Of a stretch of 5,151 nucleotides of DNA, positions 1 to 5,026 are shown piece after piece. Below the pieces are notes generated by a model. The model saw only the letters and a list, made by a program, of their open reading frames with translations, had not been told where the DNA came from and did not search any database. Origin of the DNA: Treponema sp. (GTDB taxonomy: Bacteria > Spirochaetota > Spirochaetia > Treponematales > Breznakiellaceae). The number at the start of each line of letters is the position of its first letter. The first letter of the stretch is position 1. A program made the translations under genes and the position numbers. The stretch lies in NCBI GenBank assembly GCA_031267115.1, contig JAIRZS010000341.1:1-5151 (forward strand), read 5' to 3'.

Positions 1-33
1 TGATCCTTGAAACAATCCGGTATTTTGCGTCAT
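1..33 (-). CDS. 5' end of a third operon gene, cut by the window edge
   Basis: An ATG at 33..31 overlaps the TGA stop of the preceding lipoprotein gene as ATGA, and the frame stays open through 11 codons (MTQNTGLFQGS) to base 1. ATGA overlaps are typical of translationally coupled genes in an operon, which is the main support. The nearest Shine-Dalgarno-like string is GAGG at 50..47, 13 bases from the ATG and too far to be convincing. The visible residues show no signal peptide. Eleven codons can stay open by chance and the product cannot be identified, so this is a candidate only. Confidence 0.35.
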   Translation of the reverse strand, partial: MTQNTGLFQGS

Positions 34-1355
34 CTTAGACTAAACGCCTCGATAATATTGGTTTTTTGCGCTTCTACCTTAACCCCGGAATGCTTTACCG
101 AGTCAACAAGGGAAGATCCGTTGTAGAAATTTACGGAAATGTCGTAAATTCCGGGCCGCAGATTCACCCCGCCAACATACGCCCTGCCCGGAAAGTACCG
201 GGAAGAACGGATATCCGCCGACTCGCTGGCATCGGTCAGTAATTTTCCAAGAAGCGCTACCCCCCATCCTAGCAGTTCACTGTCCGCAACATTGGCCGCG
301 GCAACTCCGCCCCCTACGGATATGGCGTATTTCATAATGGTACGTATATAGGTTTTTGCTACGATGATGTTGTACCGCGCCTTGAAGGTTTCGGCCATCA
401 CCGCGCCCATATTTTCCAGCAATTCAAGGTCAAAGGAAGGCCCGCCCCCGACTTCTACGCGGATTCGGGAAATAACGCTCGGCCTGGAGGTCAATTGGGG
501 AAGGGAAACCCTGGTATCAAGAGGGCCGTACACCTTGTTCTCGGTTTTTACAGGGCTTAAGCCCGCGAAACAAAGCGCGTTAAGCCGGGCCTGGCCTGCG
601 GGAACGGCCAGTTCTTCGTTGGTTTCCCGGCCCGGATCGCCGGAAAGCTCCAGTGACCTGGGCAGGGGCGTCGAATAAATAGCCGGGACAGAATCGTATA
701 CATTCCGGAGCTGGACAAAGTCGATCCGGGCATCGTCCATACGGTTCGAGCCGCGGTAGAACAGGGCGCTTAAATACCGGGCCAGGGCTGAATTGGAAAT
801 ATTGACCGGTACCCCCCGGGGGATTTCCGCGTTATTTTCCTGGCTGTACTCGTCCACTTTAGCGGTATCACCGGCATATTTAACGGACAGGTACTCAAGT
901 TTTTCTGTGAGCTTCCGGATTTCGACCATCGCGCCCTGAATGTCGCTTTGGTAATAGTAATTCATGGCTGAAAAAACATTGATGTAAATATCCTCGTAAT
1001 CTTCCCCGGGGTAATCCTTTACATTATCATTGGCTACATAGGAAGCTATGTCCTGGGTAACGCTCTTTGTGTAGGCTTCGTAGATAAGGCGCTCCGCCTC
1101 TTCAAGATTTTCGGCGGATTCCCGGTAACGCCCCGCGTAATGTTCCAGCATCCCTTTGTCCAGATAGTACATAATGGCGTTTTTGGGGGGATAAATAGGC
1201 CTGCCGGAACTCTGGCCTTTTTCCATCGCGGCAACCGCCGCGTCATAAGAACCGCGCCCGATTTCCGCGTCAATGTTTTTATAAACCTGGGGATTGGTAG
1301 CGCAGGAGAATAACAGAATGGCGAGAACCGCAAAGTACCATTTTCGGCCGGTCAT
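30..1355 (-). CDS. COG3014-family lipoprotein with TPR-like N-terminal half
   Basis: Predicted 441-residue envelope lipoprotein. Residues 4-17 form a short basic-then-hydrophobic signal peptide, and the lipobox L15-F16-S17-C18 makes Cys18 the likely lipidated residue. Residues about 25-47, 59-95, 118-156 and 190-220 are amphipathic helix pairs rich in Tyr, Leu and Ala (for example LDKGMLEHYAGRYRESAENL), resembling TPR units. Residues 344-373 are a Gly/Ala/Leu-rich hydrophobic stretch. It is followed by ADIRSSRYFPGRAYVGG and PGIYDISVNF (380-410), which resemble the ADxRSWxxLP and PGxYxV signature I associate with COG3014 proteins. That family has no established biochemical role; members often sit next to lpoB, as here with a 16-base gap. 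The ATG at 1355 is preceded by a G-rich string (1369..1362) that can serve as ribosome binding site. The gene body looks intact. Family assignment is from recall; a role in scaffolding or assisting LpoB is inference. Confidence 0.88.
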   Translation of the reverse strand: MTGRKWYFAVLAILLFSCATNPQVYKNIDAEIGRGSYDAAVAAMEKGQSSGRPIYPPKNAIMYYLDKGMLEHYAGRYRESAENLEEAERLIYEAYTKSVTQDIASYVANDNVKDYPGEDYEDIYINVFSAMNYYYQSDIQGAMVEIRKLTEKLEYLSVKYAGDTAKVDEYSQENNAEIPRGVPVNISNSALARYLSALFYRGSNRMDDARIDFVQLRNVYDSVPAIYSTPLPRSLELSGDPGRETNEELAVPAGQARLNALCFAGLSPVKTENKVYGPLDTRVSLPQLTSRPSVISRIRVEVGGGPSFDLELLENMGAVMAETFKARYNIIVAKTYIRTIMKYAISVGGGVAAANVADSELLGWGVALLGKLLTDASESADIRSSRYFPGRAYVGGVNLRPGIYDISVNFYNGSSLVDSVKHSGVKVEAQKTNIIEAFSLR

Positions 1356-1371
1356 CCTGCCGCCCCCCCTT

Positions 1372-1998
1372 TTATAACCTGGATTTTGACTGCTGAATGG
1401 TCTTTTTTATGCTGTCATCCCTGCCTATCCAGATTTTGGTGTTGGTTTCAATATCGATAAGCTCGGCGCTGACAAAGTAGGAACGATCCTGGGTCCCTCC
1501 CGCGCGGTCTACCTGGGCATTGATGTTCCCGGTAAGGACCAGGGCGGCGCCGGTTTCGTTACCCAGCGCGGCTGCGGTATCCTCGCTGGCATAGGACTGC
1601 TGATCCTGGCGCTCCGACCTGATATTCTCCCGCTGCTCCCCTCCGGCGACAAACTTGAGTTTCCCGCTGTTTACGATGGCTTCTTCCATAATTGAGGAGA
1701 TTATATCCGTATTGATATGCTCGCTGGCATCGTAGGTAAAGCGCTGGATAACAATAGAAGGCCGGTCCCCGTTATGCCCGGCGCGGTACTGATCAATGTA
1801 GTCATCAAGGCCGGGGCTGCCCAGGCACTTTTCAATAAGCGTGGCGCTGACCTGGCGGGAATCCGCATCGGACCAGCGGCCGGAACGGTCGGTTCTGGCA
1901 TTAGGGTCGGACATGGAGACTTGCGGCCCTGAAGCGCAGGCGGAAAAGGCAAGCAAAGCCGCCAGAACAATAAACAACACCCTGAAATATTTTTTCAT
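1372..1998 (-). CDS. lpoB: LpoB-type penicillin-binding protein activator lipoprotein
   Basis: Predicted 208-residue lipoprotein, close to the 213 residues of E. coli LpoB. In E. coli, LpoB is an outer-membrane lipoprotein that reaches through the periplasm to stimulate the peptidoglycan synthase PBP1b. Residues 1-20 are a signal peptide (MKKYFRVLFIVLAALLAFSA) with lipobox F18-S19-A20-C21. Family features seen: SGRWSDADSRQVSATLIEKCL (39-59), RPSIVIQRFTYDASEHINT (79-97), IVNSGKLKFV (108-117), the acidic-basic stretch 121-135, ALVLTGNIN (152-160) and ELIDIETNTKIWIG (179-192) before a C-terminal IKKTI. The ATG at 1998 is preferred over one 14 codons upstream: it begins the signal peptide directly and follows AAGGAAGG (2016..2009), whereas the upstream ATG lies in the promoter spacer. 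The roughly 25-residue stretch after Cys21 is short and not Pro/Gln-rich, unlike the long E. coli linker. First gene of its operon. Confidence 0.88.
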   Translation of the reverse strand: MKKYFRVLFIVLAALLAFSACASGPQVSMSDPNARTDRSGRWSDADSRQVSATLIEKCLGSPGLDDYIDQYRAGHNGDRPSIVIQRFTYDASEHINTDIISSIMEEAIVNSGKLKFVAGGEQRENIRSERQDQQSYASEDTAAALGNETGAALVLTGNINAQVDRAGGTQDRSYFVSAELIDIETNTKIWIGRDDSIKKTIQQSKSRL

Positions 1999-2024
1999 AC
2001 GCGCATTTCCTTCCTTGAAGTGCC

Positions 2025-2053
2025 AGTATATTCCATACAACTACAAAATTCAA
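2025..2053 (-). promoter_or_regulatory. Sigma-70-type promoter of the lpoB operon
   Basis: On the minus strand a -35 hexamer TTGAAT (2053..2048, 4 of 6 to TTGACA) and a -10 hexamer TATACT (2030..2025, 5 of 6 to TATAAT) are separated by exactly 17 bases. Transcription would begin near 2018, giving a leader of about 20 bases that contains the ribosome binding site AAGGAAGG (2016..2009), 10 bases from the ATG. An inverted repeat, ATTCAA (2066..2061) and TTGAAT (2053..2048) with a 7-base gap, has its inner arm on the -35 box and could be an operator, though six-base arms in AT-rich DNA are weak evidence. Confidence 0.6.
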
Positions 2054-2083
2054 GCTTATTTTGAATATTTTTCGTAACTATTC

Positions 2084-2107
2084 AGCCGGGGGGCTAAAGC
2101 CCCCGCT
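2084..2107. repeat. G/C-rich hairpin in the regulator-lpoB spacer
   Basis: The perfect arms GGGGGC (2089-2094) and GCCCCC (2099-2104) enclose the loop TAAA. AGC (2084-2086) and GCT (2105-2107) extend the stem by three pairs past a two-base bulge. Neither strand has a T-run after the stem, so it is not a classical intrinsic terminator. Its position between two same-strand operons, about 30 bases upstream of the lpoB -35 box, fits a REP-like intergenic palindrome or a read-through barrier. Whether it is repeated elsewhere cannot be seen here. Confidence 0.55.
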
Positions 2108-2127
2108 CCGCAAAAATATCTTGCCAT

Positions 2128-2139
2128 ATACTGCAGTAT
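2128..2139. promoter_or_regulatory. 12-base perfect palindrome, possible operator
   Basis: ATACTGCAGTAT is perfectly self-complementary. It lies about 75 bases upstream of the lpoB -35 box and could be a dimeric regulator site. It also falls at the beginning of the decayed plus-strand frame, so it may be incidental. No second copy is apparent in the window. Confidence 0.25.
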
Positions 2140-2213
2140 GAAGAAATTGACCGCATGAGCAAGGAGATGTTCTAAAAAGCCAATGCGCAAGGGATAGAAG
2201 CGGAAATCCCGCA

Positions 2214-2232
2214 AGCTCCCCGAAGGGGGGCT
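2214..2232. repeat. Short C/G-rich hairpin with GAA (minus strand TTC) loop
   Basis: AGCTCCCC (2214-2221) pairs with GGGGGGCT (2225-2232), with one G-T wobble, around a three-base loop GAA. On the minus strand, the direction of read-through from the response regulator gene, the loop region reads CCTTCGGG, the context of a stable UUCG tetraloop. No T-run follows on either strand, so terminator activity is doubtful. Confidence 0.45.
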
Positions 2233-2256
2233 GAGGAATTGGAGCGGATAGCCCGG

Positions 2257-2278
2257 TTTGCGGCGTTTACGCCGCAAA
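2257..2278. repeat. Perfect 9-bp-stem hairpin, 81 bases after the regulator stop
   Basis: TTTGCGGCG (2257-2265) and CGCCGCAAA (2270-2278) are perfect complements around loop TTTA. It is the longest uninterrupted inverted repeat in the spacer. In the minus direction it lies just downstream of the response regulator gene and could protect or end that mRNA, but it is followed by AAACC rather than a T-run, so it is not a standard Rho-independent terminator. The T-run that exists (2302..2297) precedes it and has only a weak 4-bp stem before it. Confidence 0.55.
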
Positions 2279-2316
2279 TGCGCCCGGATTCCGAATAAAA
2301 AATCTACCTGGATTAT

Positions 2317-2328
2317 GCGGAATTCCGC
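2317..2328. repeat. 12-base perfect palindrome downstream of the regulator gene
   Basis: GCGGAATTCCGC is self-complementary and starts about 30 bases past the response regulator stop. As a loop-less palindrome it would make a poor RNA hairpin. It contributes to the unusual density of inverted repeats in the spacer. No function can be assigned. Confidence 0.3.
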
Positions 2329-2358
2329 CGCGCCTGGGGGGAAACAGGAGAAGGCGAA

Positions 2359-3732
2359 TCAGGGCTCTTCGCCCCCGCCGCTTTCTCCGTCCCCGCCCCA
2401 TTCGGCGAGTTTCCGGTGCAGGGTCTTGCGGCCTATGGCAAGGGTTTCCGCTGTTTTGCTTTTATTGCCTTTGAGCGCGGAGAGCGTGTCGCGGATGATT
2501 ATCTTCTCGGATTCTTCGAGGGTGGTTCCAAGGGGTATGCGGATCCAGCCTTCGTCGTTTCTGTTCCGCAGGGTGGGGGGGAGATCGCTTTCGGTTATTA
2601 CGGGGCCTTTGGACATTACCACCGCGCTTTCGATGCAGTTGCGCAGTTCCCGCACATTGCCCGGCCAGTCGTAGGAATAGATGGCTGCGCGGGCCTTGTC
2701 GTCGATGCCTTCGATGGGCTTTCCGTTTTCCTGAGAGAATTCCTTGATAAAAGCGGTGATGAACAGCGGTATGTCGTCTTTGCGCTCGCGCAGGGACGGT
2801 ATGCGGATATTTACCACATTGAGCCGGAAGTAGAGGTCCTCACGGAAGGCGCCTTTTTCAATTTCCGCCTTGAGGTCCTTGTTGGTGGCCGCGACTATGC
2901 GCACGTCGGCCTCGACGGTTTCCTCACCTCCTACCCGCTCGAATTTCTTTTCCTGCAGGACCCTGAGGAGCTTTATCTGGATATTCTGGTCGATCTCCCC
3001 GATTTCGTCGAGGAAAAGGGTGCCTTCGTTGGCAAGCTCGAAACGGCCCCGGCGGCGGGACGACGCTCCGGTAAAGGCGCCCTTCTCGTGGCCGAAAAGC
3101 TCGCTTTCCAGGAGGCTTTCGGACAGCGCGGCGCAGTGTACCTTGACAAGGGGCTTGTCCTTGCGCGGGGAAAGGGCGTGAATCGCGTCGGCGACAAGTT
3201 CCTTGCCTACGCCGGATTCCCCTGTGATAAGGACCGCGGCTTTGGCTGGGGCGGCCCGGCTTATGGTGTCGAAGACCCGGCGCATGGGGACGGAATTTCC
3301 GATGATGGTCTCGAACTGTTTCTTCTGGGCAAGCTCCTGTTCAAGGCGGAACTGGCGCAGGACGAGTTCCCGGTTCTGAAGCGCCCGCTTTATCATGAGG
3401 GACAGGCGTTCCAGGTTGAAGGGCTTGGTGAGGAAATCGTAAGCGCCGTTGCGCATGGCGGCGACGGCGTTTTCCACTGTGCCGTGGCCGGTAAGCACGA
3501 TAACGGGCAGCCCCGGCGCCTCGGCATTGATGCGCCTTAAAAGTTCCTCCCCGCTGAGGCCGGGCATGCGGAGATCGCTTATTACAAGATCGATGTCGCC
3601 TTTTTGAAAGCGTTTCCAGCCCTCGTTCCCGTCCGCTGCGGTTTCCACTTCGTAGCCGTCCATTTCCAGCGAGGCTGCGAGGCCCTCCCGTATGTTTTTT
3701 TCATCGTCGGCCACAAGGATTTTAAACCGCAT
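2359..3732 (-). CDS. NtrC-family sigma-54-dependent response regulator (Rrp2/AtoC-like)
   Basis: 457-residue transcription activator, a normal length for the family. Receiver domain 1-120: acidic pocket D9-D10, phospho-acceptor D53 in ISDLRMPG, T81 and K103 in LTKPF. AAA+ domain about 143-370: Walker A GESGVGKE (171-178), the sigma-54 contact loop GAFTGA (218-223), Walker B GTLFLDEIGE with D242-E243, the arginine-rich FREDLYFRLNV (296-306), IPSLRERKDDIP (311-322) and sensor II WPGNVREL (356-363). Fis-type helix-turn-helix 425-443 (SKTAETLAIGRKTLHRKLA). Phosphorylation by the adjacent kinase should allow oligomerisation and ATP-driven opening of RpoN promoters. Spirochaete relatives are Borrelia Rrp2, which drives the RpoN-RpoS cascade, and the Treponema AtoC-annotated protein; the target genes here are unknown. 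The ATG at 3732 is chosen over one nine codons earlier because it follows GGAGGG and starts the domain at MRFKILVADDE. The C-terminal tail GGDGESGGGEEP is unusual. Confidence 0.95.
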   Translation of the reverse strand: MRFKILVADDEKNIREGLAASLEMDGYEVETAADGNEGWKRFQKGDIDLVISDLRMPGLSGEELLRRINAEAPGLPVIVLTGHGTVENAVAAMRNGAYDFLTKPFNLERLSLMIKRALQNRELVLRQFRLEQELAQKKQFETIIGNSVPMRRVFDTISRAAPAKAAVLITGESGVGKELVADAIHALSPRKDKPLVKVHCAALSESLLESELFGHEKGAFTGASSRRRGRFELANEGTLFLDEIGEIDQNIQIKLLRVLQEKKFERVGGEETVEADVRIVAATNKDLKAEIEKGAFREDLYFRLNVVNIRIPSLRERKDDIPLFITAFIKEFSQENGKPIEGIDDKARAAIYSYDWPGNVRELRNCIESAVVMSKGPVITESDLPPTLRNRNDEGWIRIPLGTTLEESEKIIIRDTLSALKGNKSKTAETLAIGRKTLHRKLAEWGGDGESGGGEEP

Positions 3733-4891
3733 ACTGCCCTCCGCTGTTTTCAAAGGCAAGGAGCCGGGTTTCCCGCTGGGGTATGGGCAATGTTATGACA
3801 AAATCGGTCCCTTCCCCTTCCCGCGATTTGACGTTCAGATCGCCCCGGTGTTCCCGGATGATCTTGAATACCAGGGTGAGTCCCAGGCCGGTGCCTGTTG
3901 GCTTGGTGGTAAAATAAGGCTCGAAAATTTTCGGGAGGTTCTCTTCGCTGATGCCGATGCCGGTATCTTTGACGCTGATCTGAATCTCCGTATCGTTAAA
4001 GCCGGTAGTTATCGTGAGCGTCCCCCCGCCGGACATGGCGGCAATGGCGTTTTTGATAAGGTTAAGCAGGGCCTGTTTCATGAAACGCTCGTCAAAGTCG
4101 ATGGGGGGCATGTTTTCGCTGAGTTCCATGACGCAGTTAATGCGCGCCTCGTCAAGCTCGTAGCGTACAAATTCTACCAGCTCCGCGATAAGGGCGTTGA
4201 TGTCCCCTTCCCTCGGCTCCAGGTCCATGGGGCGCACGGCAAACAGAAAATCTACTACTATGCGGTTGAGCCGGTCTATTTCCTCGTTTACAACGGCTAT
4301 GTACTTGTCCAGCACGGAAAGCTGGTTTCCCGCTACCGCTTTCTGGATGAGCTGTATATGTATCGAAAGGGATCCCAGGGGGTTTTTGATTTCGTGGGCC
4401 ACCCCGGCGGCCAGCGTGGTGAGGCTTGCCAGATTTTCCGCCCGCCTGAGCCGCGCCTCTTTGCCCCGCTTTTCGGTGATGTCCTCGACATAGATGAGGG
4501 AACCTGAAACCTGGTGGTTGCGGACCAGGGGCAGCACGCTGACGCTGAGAAGCCGCTGCTTGTCCTTGAATTCCACGTCGAATTCTTTCTCCTCCACGCG
4601 GTCGCCCGAAACAAGGGTCTGGCTGAGGAAGTCCCTGATATTGTCATACTTGATCAGCGTCCATATCTGATCGTTTTCGTGCTCGCGGGTCTGGGGGAGG
4701 AAGCGTTCGGCGAATTTGTTGGCCATGACGAGGCGGTGCTGGTCGTCGCAGACCATGACCCCCTCGTTGAGGGAGTCCAGCACGGTTTCCATGCGGTCTA
4801 TTTCCGCAGCGGCGGATATCAGAAGATCCTGCATCTGTACGGGGGTGAGTTTATTGAGTTTTGTCAACGCCCGCTGGATAAAATCCCGCAC
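3722..4891 (-). CDS. Soluble PAS histidine kinase (Hpk2/AtoS/NtrB-like)
   Basis: With the GTG start, a 389-residue kinase with no signal peptide or membrane helix, so it should sense a cytoplasmic signal. Residues 1-33 are an N-terminal helical region, 34-140 a PAS-like sensor domain (LDSLNEGVMVCDD near its start, GSLIYVEDITEKR at its end), 150-217 the dimerisation/phospho-acceptor domain with H166 in AHEIKNPLGSL, and about 268-370 the ATPase domain: N box LLNLIKNAIAAM (N277, N281), G1 DTGIGI (309-314), F box KIFEPYFTTK (321-330), G2 GTGLGL (333-338). All catalytic motifs are present. Its 3' end overlaps the regulator gene by 11 bases, which marks them as cognate partners. Borrelia Hpk2 and the Treponema AtoS-annotated kinase share this soluble PAS-kinase layout (recall). 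A TTG at 4951 would add 20 residues but lacks a good ribosome binding site. The ligand of the PAS domain is unknown. Confidence 0.93.
   Translation of the reverse strand: MRDFIQRALTKLNKLTPVQMQDLLISAAAEIDRMETVLDSLNEGVMVCDDQHRLVMANKFAERFLPQTREHENDQIWTLIKYDNIRDFLSQTLVSGDRVEEKEFDVEFKDKQRLLSVSVLPLVRNHQVSGSLIYVEDITEKRGKEARLRRAENLASLTTLAAGVAHEIKNPLGSLSIHIQLIQKAVAGNQLSVLDKYIAVVNEEIDRLNRIVVDFLFAVRPMDLEPREGDINALIAELVEFVRYELDEARINCVMELSENMPPIDFDERFMKQALLNLIKNAIAAMSGGGTLTITTGFNDTEIQISVKDTGIGISEENLPKIFEPYFTTKPTGTGLGLTLVFKIIREHRGDLNVKSREGEGTDFVITLPIPQRETRLLAFENSGGQYAV
3737..3742 (-). promoter_or_regulatory. Ribosome binding site fixing the response regulator start
   Basis: GGAGGG (3742..3737) lies four bases before the ATG at 3732 and inside the last codons of the kinase gene. 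It supports the internal ATG over the in-frame one at 3759 and indicates that the regulator is translated from the kinase message by coupling or re-initiation. Confidence 0.75.
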
Positions 4892-4896
4892 CGCCG

Positions 4897-4902
4897 CTCC
4901 TT
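4897..4902 (-). promoter_or_regulatory. Ribosome binding site supporting a GTG start for the kinase
   Basis: AAGGAG (4902..4897) is followed by a five-base spacer and GTG (4891..4889), a near-ideal arrangement. The competing in-frame TTG at 4951 is preceded only by CTGAAG one base away. The GTG start also leaves a leader of about 60 bases after the predicted promoter, whereas the TTG would be almost leaderless. Confidence 0.75.
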
Positions 4903-4921
4903 GTGTTTTCCGTGAATGGAC

Positions 4922-4943
4922 TATCAGGCCGATTGCCTCGATA
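4922..4943 (-). other. Possible hairpin in the kinase mRNA leader
   Basis: Minus-strand TATC (4943..4940), a bulged G, and AGGC (4938..4935) pair with GCCT (4929..4926) and GATA (4925..4922) around the loop AATCG. The eight-pair stem would lie between the predicted transcription start and the ribosome binding site. No T-run or Shine-Dalgarno-sequestering arm is attached, so a regulatory role is speculative. Confidence 0.25.
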
Positions 4944-4959
4944 ATGATCAAACTTCAGG

Positions 4960-4986
4960 ATTTTACCGCAAAGTCGAATAAGTCAA
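4960..4986 (-). promoter_or_regulatory. Candidate sigma-70-type promoter of the kinase-regulator operon
   Basis: Minus-strand TTGACT (4986..4981, 5 of 6 to TTGACA) and TAAAAT (4965..4960, 5 of 6 to TATAAT). The spacer is 15 bases, shorter than the optimal 17, which weakens the call. The start would be near 4953. The DNA immediately upstream is AT-rich, with a pyrimidine-rich run at 5010..4984. Confidence 0.45.
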
Positions 4987-5026
4987 AGAAGTAGAAGAAG
5001 GAAGGCAAAAACGCTTATTTATTCGA
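4974..5026. promoter_or_regulatory. Inverted repeat over the kinase promoter
   Basis: TCGAATAA (4974-4981) and TTATTCGA (5019-5026) are perfect 8-base inverted copies separated by 37 bases. The inner arm falls between and on the edge of the predicted -35 and -10 boxes, the position of a repressor or autoregulatory site. The sequence is AT-rich, so a chance match is possible. Confidence 0.3.

Larger units (their letters stand above)
2128..2340 (+). pseudogene. Possible decayed gene fragment with two in-frame TAA codons
   Basis: One plus-strand frame reads as protein-like text across two stops: ILQYEEIDRMSKEMF, TAA (2173-2175), KANAQGIEAEIPQ, then AEELERIARFAAFTPQ and MRPDSE, TAA (2296-2298), then KIYLDYAEFRRAW. 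The segments share one frame, have a charged, helix-forming composition, and each TAA could derive from GAA, CAA or AAA by a single base change. No start codon with a ribosome binding site is visible, and the left end is undefined (the frame opens after a TAA at 2095-2097). The APRRG stretch between two segments coincides with a hairpin (2214-2232), which may be a later insertion or expansion. I do not recognise the family. The alternative is chance: the overlapping minus-strand frame (2277..2056) is also open but reads less like a protein. Confidence 0.3.

Noticed and set aside
2011..2025. TGGCAC at 2025..2020 on the minus strand as the -24 element of a sigma-54 promoter for lpoB
   Set aside because: The GC dinucleotide required after ten bases is absent (AA is there), and a good sigma-70-type promoter overlaps the site.
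2056..2277. Minus-strand 73-codon frame in the spacer (MRRKRRKPGYPLQF...)
   Set aside because: It spans the G/C hairpins and the upstream edge of the lpoB promoter, has no ribosome binding site, and reads less like a protein than the opposing frame.
2257..2302. Intrinsic terminator for the kinase-regulator operon
   Set aside because: The strong hairpin (2278..2257) has no T-run after it, and the T-run (2302..2297) has only a 4-bp stem before it, so neither meets the usual definition.
2416..3540. Long plus-strand open frame (374 codons) opposite the response regulator
   Set aside because: It is the antisense shadow of a strongly conserved regulator gene, and its translation is Gly/Phe/Val-rich with no domain.
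3692..4507. Plus-strand open frame (271 codons) opposite the kinase gene
   Set aside because: Antisense shadow of the kinase; no ribosome binding site or family resemblance.
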